The notes below the pieces were generated by a model that did no database searches, was not told where the DNA came from, and saw nothing but the letters and a program-made list of their open reading frames with translations. 64,000 nucleotides of DNA. Origin: JAHEYG01 sp040403535 (GTDB lineage Bacteria > Bacteroidota > Bacteroidia > B-17B0 > Aurantibacillaceae). How positions within the stretch are numbered: position 1 is the first letter of the stretch; each line of letters begins with the position of its first letter. Shown here piece after piece: positions 29,422 through 38,626 of this stretch. The DNA lies in NCBI GenBank assembly GCA_040403535.1, contig JBBAKL010000001.1:58080-122079 (forward strand), read 5' to 3'. A program made the position numbers and the translations under genes.

Positions 29422-30488
29422 TGCTTAGTTTATTAGATAATACGCCTTTACTTTTAACAGTATTTTTCTTTATCTGTTTTATTTTCTCTGTAGTAATTAA
29501 TAGTATTTTATTGAAGTTTGCGCAAACGCTTGGTGTTAGAGGAAAACAGGTAAATCAAATTCGTTGGAACCCAGATATAAAACCGTCTATAGGGGGTATT
29601 TCTTTTTTTGTTGTTTTCCTTTTGTCTTATATCTTTCTTAATCTCTTAGAATCTTTAGATACTGCTTATCGGATTAAAATGGCTGGATTGTTAATTGTTT
29701 GCTCAATGGCATTTTTAATGGGATTGGCTGACGATGCATTTAATACGCAACCCTTGCTGAAATTCGTAACGCAAATTACTTGTGCTTTGATTTTGCTTTT
29801 TACAGGCACATCTATTAAAATATTTGAAAACGATTTTTTTAATTACGCCATTACGATTATTTGGATTGTTGGTATCATGAATTCAGTGAATATGCTCGAT
29901 AATATGGATGGTATTACAACCATTGTGTCTATTGCGGTATGTGCCTATATAATTATTATCAATCTGTCTTTACAGCAGTCATTGCATCCTTTTTCAATTC
30001 TTTCAATTGGTGTTATCTCGTCCTTATTGGGATTCTTGATTTATAATTTTCATCCTTCTAAAATGTTTATGGGTGATACCGGAAGCCAGTTTTTAGGTGC
30101 TTTTTTAGGAATTGTTTCCATTCACTTCTGCTGGAATATTTATCCTAATAACCTGATCGAAACCCAAGATTTCCTCTATCATTTTGTAATCGTTGGTTTG
30201 GTTTTTTTGCTGCCGCTTGTTGATACAACCACTGTGGTTATTAACCGCTTCTTAAGAGGCCAGTCGCCATTTATTGGAGGTAAAGATCACACCACTCATC
30301 ATTTGTTTTTTAGAGGTTTAACAGAAAAAAGAATAGCAATTTTGTATCTTTTAATAGCATTTATAGGAATGATATTAGCATATAACCTGGTATTAACGTA
30401 TTCGGCCACACTATTTGTAGTTAGTATTTCTTTTATCGTTCTGGTGTTTTTGGCCCTCTACTTAAATACCATTATTAAACACAAGTGA
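29421..30488 (+). CDS. WecA/MraY-like undecaprenyl-phosphate sugar-phosphate transferase
   Basis: The protein has 355 residues with about ten TM segments. Motifs of the polyprenyl-phosphate glycosyl-1-phosphate transferase family are present: ADDAFN (Asp near 103), VNMLDNMDG (about 156-164), FMGDTGSQFLG (about 217) and the late His motif GGKDHTTHHLFFRG (about 286). Enzymes of this family move a sugar phosphate from a UDP-sugar to undecaprenyl phosphate to start a surface polysaccharide. The EPS context favours WecA/TagO-like initiation over MraY in peptidoglycan synthesis. It shares a TAATG overlap with rfbC and a GTGA overlap with the next gene. Confidence 0.9.
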   Translation: MLSLLDNTPLLLTVFFFICFIFSVVINSILLKFAQTLGVRGKQVNQIRWNPDIKPSIGGISFFVVFLLSYIFLNLLESLDTAYRIKMAGLLIVCSMAFLMGLADDAFNTQPLLKFVTQITCALILLFTGTSIKIFENDFFNYAITIIWIVGIMNSVNMLDNMDGITTIVSIAVCAYIIIINLSLQQSLHPFSILSIGVISSLLGFLIYNFHPSKMFMGDTGSQFLGAFLGIVSIHFCWNIYPNNLIETQDFLYHFVIVGLVFLLPLVDTTTVVINRFLRGQSPFIGGKDHTTHHLFFRGLTEKRIAILYLLIAFIGMILAYNLVLTYSATLFVVSISFIVLVFLALYLNTIIKHK

Positions 30489-31726
30489 TAAAAAAGTATT
30501 CACAATCTTTTTTCAATTATTTCAGAAATAATTATTGGCGTATAATTATTGCTTTAGTGTTTGTGTTTAGCTTACACATTTTTACCCATGTAATACAATC
30601 GTCCACTTCTGTTAGTTATCCAAGTTATTCTAATTACAACTTTAGCGCATTCGGTTTAAATATTCCACGAAACCTTTCTTTTTGCGGTGAGAAAATTCCA
30701 ACTAATAACTACGCGTTAAGAGATAACCTGGAAAAAGAGTTTTTTAGCAATAAGCAATGGAAACAAAGTGCAGGCTATTTATACAGTAAGGCACAAAAAT
30801 GGTTTCCGTATATAGAACCTATATTAAAAAAAGAAGGTGTACCAGATGATTTTAAATACGTTGCCGTAATTGAAAGTCATTTGTCAAATGCACGTTCTTC
30901 GCAGGGTGCTGCCGGATTCTGGCAATTGGTACCCTCCACCGCGCGTAATTACGGGCTGATTGTGAATGATAATGTTGACGAGCGTTTGGATGTGGAAAAA
31001 TCTACCCTTGCTGCCTGTAAATTAATTAAGGATGCTTATAAAGTTTTTAAAAACTGGACTTTAACGGCTGCAGCTTATAATCTGGGAATAGGAGGTATTC
31101 AAAAAGCCCTTGAAAAACAGAATACCAAAGATTATTACAGCATGATTTTGAACAAAGAAACAGGAAGCTTTGTTTACAGAATATTGGCCTATAAAACTTT
31201 ATTTTCTGATCCTAAACATTTCGGAATTAAAAGAAAGGCTATAAAGTATTTACCTAAAATCCCTGTTAAAATCATTAAAGTGGACACGGCTATATCGGAC
31301 ATTAATTTTTTTGCCATATCAATAAAAAGCAATGTTGCTGTGGTTAAATTATTTAATCCCTGGTTGTTAAAAGATTATCTGGATAATCCTAATCGCCTAA
31401 CTTTTGAATTTAAAATTCCTAAAAAAAATAATGCCGATTATTCAAATTATTACGCAGATTTGTTAGAGCAAACCATCATAGAAGAGCGTATTTCCGACAC
31501 GGTGGTTGCACCAACAGACGTAAAAAGCGATAAGAAAGAAGAAAGCGATGTTGAAATATTGCATAACTATAATGAAGGTGAAAGCATTAAAGAGTTAGCT
31601 GAAATATATCATGTAAGGGTAGTTGATATTTTAAATTGGAATAATTTAAAAACAGAAAAAGAAATTAAGCCAGGTCAGATTTTGATTATCAGAACTAAGA
31701 ACGAAACGGAAAGTGAAAAAAAGTAA
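30485..31726 (+). CDS. Lytic transglycosylase with LysM domain (MltD-like)
   Basis: The protein has 413 residues from a GTG that overlaps the previous stop. An N-terminal TM/signal anchor (residues 18-38) precedes an SLT domain with AVIESHLSNARSSQGAAGFW (catalytic Glu near 129) and TAAAYNLGIGGIQ. A C-terminal LysM module (about 359-405; EGESIKELAEIYHVRVVDI, KPGQILII) binds glycan. MltD-like enzymes cleave peptidoglycan strands to form 1,6-anhydro ends. Its place in the EPS cluster could reflect a need to open the wall for export complexes, which is inference. Confidence 0.9.
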   Translation: MIKKYSQSFFNYFRNNYWRIIIALVFVFSLHIFTHVIQSSTSVSYPSYSNYNFSAFGLNIPRNLSFCGEKIPTNNYALRDNLEKEFFSNKQWKQSAGYLYSKAQKWFPYIEPILKKEGVPDDFKYVAVIESHLSNARSSQGAAGFWQLVPSTARNYGLIVNDNVDERLDVEKSTLAACKLIKDAYKVFKNWTLTAAAYNLGIGGIQKALEKQNTKDYYSMILNKETGSFVYRILAYKTLFSDPKHFGIKRKAIKYLPKIPVKIIKVDTAISDINFFAISIKSNVAVVKLFNPWLLKDYLDNPNRLTFEFKIPKKNNADYSNYYADLLEQTIIEERISDTVVAPTDVKSDKKEESDVEILHNYNEGESIKELAEIYHVRVVDILNWNNLKTEKEIKPGQILIIRTKNETESEKK

Positions 31727-34598
31727 TAACGATACGGATTTAACCGAGGCAGAAGAGAATATAGAAGTTGTTGGCGCCAGAGCACACAATTTAAAAAACA
31801 TATCTTTAACAATTCCACGTAACCGTTTAGTTGTAATTACCGGTTTAAGCGGAAGTGGAAAATCATCATTGGCTTTTGACACCATTTACGCGGAAGGACA
31901 ACGCAGATATATTGAAAGTTTTTCTTCCTACGCCCGACAGTTTTTAGGAAATCTGGAACGTCCGGATGTAGATAAAATTTCAGGATTAAGTCCTGTTATT
32001 TCCATTGAACAAAAAACTGTAAATAAAAATCCACGCTCAACAGTTGGCACCATCACCGAAATTTATGATTTTCTTCGTTTGTTGTTTGCTCGCGCATCTG
32101 ACGCATACTCTTATGTTACCGGCGAAAAAATGGTGCGCTATAGTGATGATCAAATTGTGGATTTAATAAGCGAGGAATACAAAAACAAAAAAATAAATTT
32201 ATTAGCTCCGGTAGTTAAAGGTCGTAAAGGTCATTATCGCGAGTTGTTTGAGGAAATTAGAAAAAAAGGTTTTACCAAAGTTAGGGTTGATGGTGAAATT
32301 AAAGACATCACCGCTAAAATGCAGGTTGATCGTTATAAAATTCATGATATTGAAATTGTGATTGATCGGCTGGAGGTAAATGCTAATTCTAAAGTACGTT
32401 TAAACCAATCACTTCAAACAGCAATGAAACATGGTAAAGGAACCATGATGGTTTTTGAACACTTTGAAGAAAAAGAAAAACCAAAAAAGAAATCACAAGA
32501 GTTTGGCTTTGGTAAAGTTCGTTTCTTCAGTCGCTTTTTAATGTGTCCTACCAGCGGTATTTCCTATGATGAGCCTGCGCCTAATTTGTTTTCATTTAAT
32601 TCGCCTTACGGTGCTTGCAGTAAGTGTAATGGGTTGGGAGCGATAGCGGAAATTGATATAAATAAAATTGTGCCTGATCAGAAACTATCCATCAAAAAAG
32701 GCGCAATAGCACCATTAGGAGAGGCGAAAGGAAGCTGGATTTTTAAACAACTGGAAGCTTTAGGTGAAATCTATGAATTTGATTTATCTACACCATTTAA
32801 CGAATTAACGGACGATGCTGTCAATGTGATATTGTTTGGTTCTGATGAATTAATTAAAGTGAAGTCAGAAGGAAATAGTGGTGCTTATAATGTGAATTTT
32901 GATGGCATTGCTAATTTTATTACAAAACATGCGGAAGAAAATCCCTCTCCTGCAGCTCAGCGATGGGCACAGGGATTTACAAACAAAATTGACTGTCCGC
33001 AGTGTCACGGTACACGTTTAAAGAAAGAAGCTTTATATTTTAAAATTGATGAAAAAAACATTGCCGATTTATCGGGAATGGATATTAGTGTGTTAAACGA
33101 ATGGTTTAAGAATATAGAAAAACGTTTAAGCAAACATCAGAATATTATAGCGAAAGAGGTTTTAAAAGAAATTCGCTCGCGTATTGGCTTTTTGTTGGAA
33201 GTTGGTCTCGATTACGTCACACTCAACCGTTCATCTCGTTCATTAAGCGGAGGTGAAGCGCAACGCATTCGTTTAGCCACACAAATAGGGTCGCAATTGG
33301 TTGGCGTGTTATACATTTTAGATGAGCCAAGTATCGGATTGCATCAGCGCGATAATGAGCGGTTAATTGAAGCGTTAAAAAACTTACGCGATGTTGGTAA
33401 CAGTGTTTTGGTTGTAGAGCACGATAAAGATATGATTGTTGAGAGCGATTACGTGATTGATATTGGACCGGGAGCAGGTGTGCATGGAGGAAAAGTAGTA
33501 GTAGCTTCTACACCCGCAGAAATGCTGAAATTTGATACGATAACCGCTCAATACATAACAGGTAAAAAACAAATTACAATTCCTAAACAGCGCCGTAAAG
33601 GAAATGGAAAAAAAATCAGTATCAAAGGTTGCAGCGGTCATAACTTAATGAATGCCTCAGTGGATTTTCCGTTAGGAAAGTTTATTTGCGTTACCGGAGT
33701 TAGCGGAAGCGGAAAATCAAGTTTGATAAACGAAACATTATATCCGGTTCTATCGGCTCATTTTTATAACAGTGAAAAAAAGCCTTTGCCGTATAAATCG
33801 ATTACGGGAATTGATAATATAGATAAGGTAATTGATATTGATCAATCACCCATTGGACGTACCCCGAGGAGTAATCCGGCCACATACACTAATGTGTTTT
33901 CTGATATCAGAAATTTGTTTGCGGAATTGCCTGAAGCAAAAATCAGAGGATATAAACCCGGACGTTTTTCCTTTAATGTGAAAGGCGGCAGATGTGAAAC
34001 TTGCGGAGGAGCCGGCGTTAAAACCATTGAAATGAATTTCCTTCCGGATGTGTATGTAAATTGTGATGAATGTAATGGAAAACGCTATAACCGCGAAACC
34101 CTGGAAGTTCGTTTTAAGGGTAAATCGATAAGCGATGTGTTAAATATGACTATTGATCAGGCTTGCGATTTCTTTGAAAATATTTCTGGAATACACAGAC
34201 AAATTAAAACTTTGCAGGATGTTGGTTTGGGCTATATTACCTTAGGGCAACAGGCAACAACATTAAGCGGAGGAGAGGCTCAGCGCGTTAAACTTGCCAC
34301 TGAATTAAGCAAACGTGATACAGGAAATACATTTTATATTTTAGATGAACCTACCACCGGTTTGCATTTCGAGGATATACGGATACTATTGGATGTTTTA
34401 AACCGATTGGTAGATAATGGAAATACTGTTTTGGTAATTGAACACAATATGGATATTATTAAAATGGCGGATCACATCATTGATATGGGGCCTGAAGGAG
34501 GCAAAGGAGGCGGACAGGTATTATTTGAGGGCACCCCGGAAGAACTCGTTAAGTCTAAAGCCGGATACACCGGAAAATTTCTTAAAAAAGAAATGTAG
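31713..34598 (+). CDS. uvrA: UvrA excinuclease ABC subunit A
   Basis: This 961-residue protein is full length for UvrA. It has two ABC ATPase modules with Walker A GLSGSGKSSLAFDT (about 44) and GVSGSGKSSLINET (about 662), signature motifs LSGGEAQRIRLATQ and LSGGEAQRVKLATE, and zinc modules with CxxC pairs (CSKCNG; CPQCHG; CETCGG; CDECNG). UvrA recognises bulky DNA lesions and loads UvrB in nucleotide excision repair. The start is a GTG 14 nt inside the lytic transglycosylase gene. No ATG lies near the conserved N-terminus, so this start is favoured. Confidence 0.97.
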   Translation: MKKSNNDTDLTEAEENIEVVGARAHNLKNISLTIPRNRLVVITGLSGSGKSSLAFDTIYAEGQRRYIESFSSYARQFLGNLERPDVDKISGLSPVISIEQKTVNKNPRSTVGTITEIYDFLRLLFARASDAYSYVTGEKMVRYSDDQIVDLISEEYKNKKINLLAPVVKGRKGHYRELFEEIRKKGFTKVRVDGEIKDITAKMQVDRYKIHDIEIVIDRLEVNANSKVRLNQSLQTAMKHGKGTMMVFEHFEEKEKPKKKSQEFGFGKVRFFSRFLMCPTSGISYDEPAPNLFSFNSPYGACSKCNGLGAIAEIDINKIVPDQKLSIKKGAIAPLGEAKGSWIFKQLEALGEIYEFDLSTPFNELTDDAVNVILFGSDELIKVKSEGNSGAYNVNFDGIANFITKHAEENPSPAAQRWAQGFTNKIDCPQCHGTRLKKEALYFKIDEKNIADLSGMDISVLNEWFKNIEKRLSKHQNIIAKEVLKEIRSRIGFLLEVGLDYVTLNRSSRSLSGGEAQRIRLATQIGSQLVGVLYILDEPSIGLHQRDNERLIEALKNLRDVGNSVLVVEHDKDMIVESDYVIDIGPGAGVHGGKVVVASTPAEMLKFDTITAQYITGKKQITIPKQRRKGNGKKISIKGCSGHNLMNASVDFPLGKFICVTGVSGSGKSSLINETLYPVLSAHFYNSEKKPLPYKSITGIDNIDKVIDIDQSPIGRTPRSNPATYTNVFSDIRNLFAELPEAKIRGYKPGRFSFNVKGGRCETCGGAGVKTIEMNFLPDVYVNCDECNGKRYNRETLEVRFKGKSISDVLNMTIDQACDFFENISGIHRQIKTLQDVGLGYITLGQQATTLSGGEAQRVKLATELSKRDTGNTFYILDEPTTGLHFEDIRILLDVLNRLVDNGNTVLVIEHNMDIIKMADHIIDMGPEGGKGGGQVLFEGTPEELVKSKAGYTGKFLKKEM

Positions 34599-34672
34599 TT
34601 TTAAACTGTTTCAGGTTTGTTTTCATTAATAATTCATTGAAAAGTTGTGTCAATTTTAAATTGTTGGTTTGA

Positions 34673-34693
34673 ACATAAATCTTAAATTTATGT
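34673..34693. promoter_or_regulatory. Inverted repeat just upstream of the PD40/SPOR gene
   Basis: A perfect 8-bp inverted repeat, ACATAAAT / ATTTATGT, with a 5-nt centre ends 10 nt before the TTG start at 34703. It could be an operator or an RNA hairpin covering the ribosome-binding region. No T-run follows, so a terminator is unlikely. Confidence 0.35.
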
Positions 34694-34702
34694 AACCACA
34701 AA

Positions 34703-36733
34703 TTGAAATTAGTCAGGTATATATTTTTTCTTTTACTGAATGCGAATATTGCTTTTTCGCAGATCAATAATTACATCACCAATGAGATTGAGACGAAAGT
34801 AGCTGAAAGGCATATGCCTTTTTATAACAAAGCACGTCTTTCTATTGAATCGGATCAATTTGCGGAAGCCATAGTTCCATTGAATTACTTATTGAAAATT
34901 TATCCCAAGATTAATGGCATTGTTTTTTTAAATGGTGTTTGTAGAATATTTAAAGAAGAAACTAAGAAACAATCGCTTGCGCTTTTGAAGTCACTTGATT
35001 TTATAAAATCTGAATTACCTTATTACGAATATTGGATTGCCTTGTCATACGAAAAAAATGACAGCGTACAGCAAGCAACTAAACATTATACAAAGTTTGT
35101 AAACGCTAATATTTCCGCTACTGATGAAGAAACAAAAGAATTGATTGTAAATGCTCAGCGAAGTTTAGACAATGTAAAAGCAGCAGGTCAATTAAAAGAT
35201 TATTCCAATTTCGCATCTGTAAAAAATATTGGTCTTCCTGTAAACTCACAAGCATCTGAATATGTTCCCTTAGTTCCATCCGACGAATCGTTTATGATTT
35301 ACACCTATCGCGGACCTCTATCTAAAGGAGGAAAGAAGAGTGTTAGTACAGGAATTGGCATGATTTCTACTAAAGAAGAAGAAAAGATATATTTTGAAGA
35401 TGTATTCATTACCAATAAAATTAATGACTCCTTATGGAGCGAACCGAAACCAATTAAAAGCATTAATTCTAGTTTACACGATGCCGCGGTAACCTTATCA
35501 ACCGACGGAACTTTATTGTTTATTTATAAAAATATTGGTAGCGGTAACGGCGATTTATATTTAAGTAAATTGGTAGGCAATAATTGGTCGGTACCTGTAT
35601 ATCAGATAGGGTTGAACACCGATAAATGGGATGGTAGTGCTGCATTTTTTCCGGATAATAACAGAATTATTTTTTCCAGTGAAAGAAAAGGTGGCTTTGG
35701 AGGCAAAGATTTGTATATGGCTGAAAAAATTAAAGATAATACCTGGGGTAATATTGTTAATTTAGGTAATACCATTAATTCAGGCGAAGATGAGGATGCG
35801 CCGTTTATCACGGCTGACGGTAAAATTTTATTTTTTTCATCCAATGGAAAATTAAGCACGGGTGGTTATGATATTCTTCGCAGTGATTTAACAGATAACG
35901 GATGGAGTAAACCATATAATATTGGTAAGCCAGTTAATACACCAAATGACGATAAGTTTTATATGGTGACCGCCGATTCAAAAAAAGGATATTATTCAAC
36001 CAAAACATTAGGTGGATTAGGAGAGCAGGATATTTACTGTATTACGCCTGGAATCCCCGGTAAACCGGTAAGAGTGGTTCAGGTATCCGGAAATATTACG
36101 TTTAACAACAAACCTGTAGTAGGAAAAGTGGAAGTGAAAAGTCTGTCTCGTAAGGATATTAAAAATTTCGTTTATCTATCCAACTCAAATACCGGAAAAT
36201 TCCTTGCAAATTTACCGGCCAATGATGAATTTGAATTAACGTTTACATATAAGAATTTTCCGGCGCAGAAAAAACACTTAAGTACTAAAGGAATTGATTC
36301 TACTGTTTATCTTACTGTAATTGCCGATTTTTATTCCGATGCTTATGCAAAGCAGATGGAAAAAAGCATGGATAGTTTAGATTTAATTACTAAAATTAAA
36401 CACGAAAATCTTTATTTATCCGATTTCAGAAGTAAATACGGGAACATAGTGATTGACAGTGTTACCTATCAGGTTCAGATAGCAGCTTATAAGTTTATTG
36501 AAAATTTTGATTATTCATTGTCGATGCGATTAGGTATGAAAATTCGTCGCTCGTTAAAAGGTGATGTTACGCGTTTCACAGTTGGTAATTACTCCACGTT
36601 TAACGAAGCGGAAGATAAGTTGAAAGTCATAAAAGACCAGTCAATTAAAGACGCTTTTATTGTTGTGTTATATAAAGATAAATTCTGTTATCTGGCTGAC
36701 GTAATAAATTCAGGAGTCTATCAGTCTAAATAA
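34703..36733 (+). CDS. Secreted TPR/PD40 protein with C-terminal SPOR domain
   Basis: The protein has 676 residues. A TTG start is used because the nearest upstream ATG (34689) is followed directly by a stop. The signal peptide (ends AFSQ) is followed by TPR-like helices (residues 25-170) and PD40/WD40-like repeats (about 175-450; FFPDNNRIIFSSERKGGFGG, ILFFSSNGKLSTGGYDI). A short beta domain comes next, then a SPOR-like domain at the end (about 590-665; YQVQIAAYKFIENFDYS, RFTVGNYSTFNEAEDKLKVI). SPOR domains bind glycan strands lacking stem peptides, often at the septum. The layout resembles PorE proteins but with SPOR in place of OmpA. A periplasmic location is inferred. Confidence 0.8.
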   Translation: MKLVRYIFFLLLNANIAFSQINNYITNEIETKVAERHMPFYNKARLSIESDQFAEAIVPLNYLLKIYPKINGIVFLNGVCRIFKEETKKQSLALLKSLDFIKSELPYYEYWIALSYEKNDSVQQATKHYTKFVNANISATDEETKELIVNAQRSLDNVKAAGQLKDYSNFASVKNIGLPVNSQASEYVPLVPSDESFMIYTYRGPLSKGGKKSVSTGIGMISTKEEEKIYFEDVFITNKINDSLWSEPKPIKSINSSLHDAAVTLSTDGTLLFIYKNIGSGNGDLYLSKLVGNNWSVPVYQIGLNTDKWDGSAAFFPDNNRIIFSSERKGGFGGKDLYMAEKIKDNTWGNIVNLGNTINSGEDEDAPFITADGKILFFSSNGKLSTGGYDILRSDLTDNGWSKPYNIGKPVNTPNDDKFYMVTADSKKGYYSTKTLGGLGEQDIYCITPGIPGKPVRVVQVSGNITFNNKPVVGKVEVKSLSRKDIKNFVYLSNSNTGKFLANLPANDEFELTFTYKNFPAQKKHLSTKGIDSTVYLTVIADFYSDAYAKQMEKSMDSLDLITKIKHENLYLSDFRSKYGNIVIDSVTYQVQIAAYKFIENFDYSLSMRLGMKIRRSLKGDVTRFTVGNYSTFNEAEDKLKVIKDQSIKDAFIVVLYKDKFCYLADVINSGVYQSK

Positions 36734-36764
36734 AATCCGCTTTTTCAGATTTAAAAATTCTTTA

Positions 36765-37615
36765 ATGAAATCTTTTAAACCCGAATTATTAAGTTATTGT
36801 TTTATTGCTTCAGGCAGTTTGATAATGGCCTTAGCGGTTGTTGGATTTTTAGCACCTTATAACGTTGCCACAGTCGGTACTGCAGGTTTGGCTATTGTTT
36901 TGCATCACGTGTTTAATTTTCCAACCGGTTTATTAATGGCTATAATTAATGTACCATTGTTATTGGTAAGTTTGAAATATCTTGGTAAAAACTTTGCGAT
37001 TAAAACAATTGTGTGTATCGCGTTTATTGTTGTTTTTGTAGATGTTTTAGCTGAAGTTGTTTCTTTACCTAACCTAAGTTATAATATTATACTGGCAACC
37101 TTATACTGAGGAGTAACCATCGGAATCGGATTAGGTTTGATATTTAAGGTAGGAGCTTCATCAGGAGGCGGAACAATATTAGCTAAAATTATTTCGGCTA
37201 ATACGAATATTAAAACCAGTAAAGTTGTTTTTGTATTGGACGCGATGGTGGTTATTAGCGCCGGAATTGTGTTTAGTAGTATGGAATTGGCGTTGTGGAG
37301 TATGATCAGTATTTATGTAGCCTCTAAGCTTATTGATATGGTTTTGGTGGGCGCTCAGAATCAAAAAATTGTACACATCTCTTCTTCAAAAAATCTGAAT
37401 GAATTAAGTAAAATCATTTCCGAAAATTTAGGCGTTACCGGCACGGTTGTAAACGGACATGATTTAGTCGCCACCTAACACAAAGACATTGTTTTTATTA
37501 TGATTGATAAAACAAATTAACTCCGTTGAAAAACATTATTGCCGCGTACGACAGCGAGGTTAAAATGATTGTGATGGAAGCAACCGAGGTTTTGGGTAAG
37601 GAATTAAGGATCTAA
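36765..37615 (+). pseudogene. YitT family (DUF161/DUF2179) membrane protein gene, decayed
   Basis: The frame encodes a YitT-type protein (multi-TM region, then a DUF2179-like C-terminus) but is broken three times. A TGA at 37107-37109 interrupts ATLY-GVTIGIGLGL where family members have Gly. A TAA at 37476-37478 splits GHDLVAT from HKDIVFIMIDKT. A one-base loss in the AAAAC run near 37509-37513 shifts the frame, after which KLTPLKNIIAAYDSEVKM and MEATEVLGKELRI follow to a stop at 37613-37615. With one base restored the length would be 284 codons, normal for the family. Function is presumably lost. It overlaps the 3' end of the convergent LysR gene by a few bases. Confidence 0.85.
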
Positions 37616-38535
37616 TAATCTTCATTCCATTTGAAATGTTGCTGAATAATATTGTTTTTTTCTTTTTTAATGTAATGTAAAAATGCAGTGGCAACCGGCG
37701 AAAAGTTCTTTTGCTTTTGCCAGATTAAGTGCCATGTTGATTTTATTGGGAATCCTTTTACTGGAATGATTTGAAGATCACCATTGTTTAATTCGTTTTT
37801 AATACCAATTAACGGCATGATAGAATAGCCGAGTCCCGCAATTACAGCTTGCTTTACTGCTTCATTTGTTGCCAGTTCAAATTTCTTTTGCACCGGCAAT
37901 CCATTACGCTCGATAAACCGTTCCATTACAACTCGTGTACCCGAACCTTTTTCACGGTAAATTAAAGGTAGTTCTTTAAAAATAGATTTATCATATTCTT
38001 TCTTTTTGAACTTCATTTCTGAATTGCCTACAAGGAATAATTTGTTTTGCATAAGTTCAACTTTATCTATCAGTTTATTGTCAGGCAGCACTGATACAAG
38101 CGAAAAATCTACTTCGTTTTCTTCAATGCTTTCCAGTACTTTCGACTTATTTGTTACGTCTAAAGCCAATTCTATACCCGGATGCAGTTTTTGAAAACCG
38201 GTGATGAAATAGGGCATGATGTATTTACCTGTTGAAACGATGGATAGTTTTAATCGACCACTTAACTGACCTTTGTATGTTAATGTTTTATAATTAATGG
38301 CATAAACTTCATTCAATATGTTTTCGGCAGCTTTTGCAATTTCTTTACCAAAATCTGTTATGTATAGTTGCCTTCCCAACACTTCTGTTAAAGGAATTTC
38401 AAACTGATCCTGTAAGTTTTTTAATTGAATGGATACAGCTGGCTGAGTTAAATGCAGAGCTTCGGAGGCTTTAGTAATGCTTTTTGTTTCCGCCACCTTA
38501 AGAAATATCTGCAACTGATTAAGTGTATAATGCAT
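37612..38535 (-). CDS. LysR family transcriptional regulator
   Basis: The 307-residue protein has an N-terminal winged HTH (residues 3-62; LNQLQIFLKVAETKSITKAS, ALHLTQPAVSIQLKNLQ) and a C-terminal LysR substrate-binding domain (about 90-295). It is divergent from the cluster at 38627-41472, which ends with an SbtA-like bicarbonate permease, across a 91-nt spacer. LysR proteins typically regulate the divergent operon and themselves from such a spacer. CbbR/CmpR-type LysR proteins sense carbon metabolites in other phyla, so a role in inorganic-carbon control is possible but inferred from context only. Confidence 0.92.
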   Translation of the reverse strand: MHYTLNQLQIFLKVAETKSITKASEALHLTQPAVSIQLKNLQDQFEIPLTEVLGRQLYITDFGKEIAKAAENILNEVYAINYKTLTYKGQLSGRLKLSIVSTGKYIMPYFITGFQKLHPGIELALDVTNKSKVLESIEENEVDFSLVSVLPDNKLIDKVELMQNKLFLVGNSEMKFKKKEYDKSIFKELPLIYREKGSGTRVVMERFIERNGLPVQKKFELATNEAVKQAVIAGLGYSIMPLIGIKNELNNGDLQIIPVKGFPIKSTWHLIWQKQKNFSPVATAFLHYIKKEKNNIIQQHFKWNEDY

Positions 38536-38593
38536 AAAAAATATTTATGTAAATGATAACAAATATAAATAATAATATATGTATCAATCAAGT

Positions 38594-38601
38594 TAAATTT
38601 G
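38594..38601 (+). promoter_or_regulatory. Candidate -7 element for the bicarbonate cluster
   Basis: TAAATTTG fits the Bacteroidota TAnnTTTG -7 element, 25 nt before the ATG at 38627. No TTG is found at the expected upstream distance, which would be consistent with dependence on an activator such as the divergent LysR protein. The spacer 38536-38626 is very AT-rich and also contains ATTTAT/ATAAAT half-sites that could be an operator. Confidence 0.35.
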
Positions 38602-38626
38602 TAGAAACAATTAAAACATATAGGTT

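Noticed and set aside
37107..37109. TGA in the YitT gene as a recoded selenocysteine codon
   Set aside because: Family members have Gly at this place, no selenocysteine element is apparent, and a second stop plus a frameshift follow.
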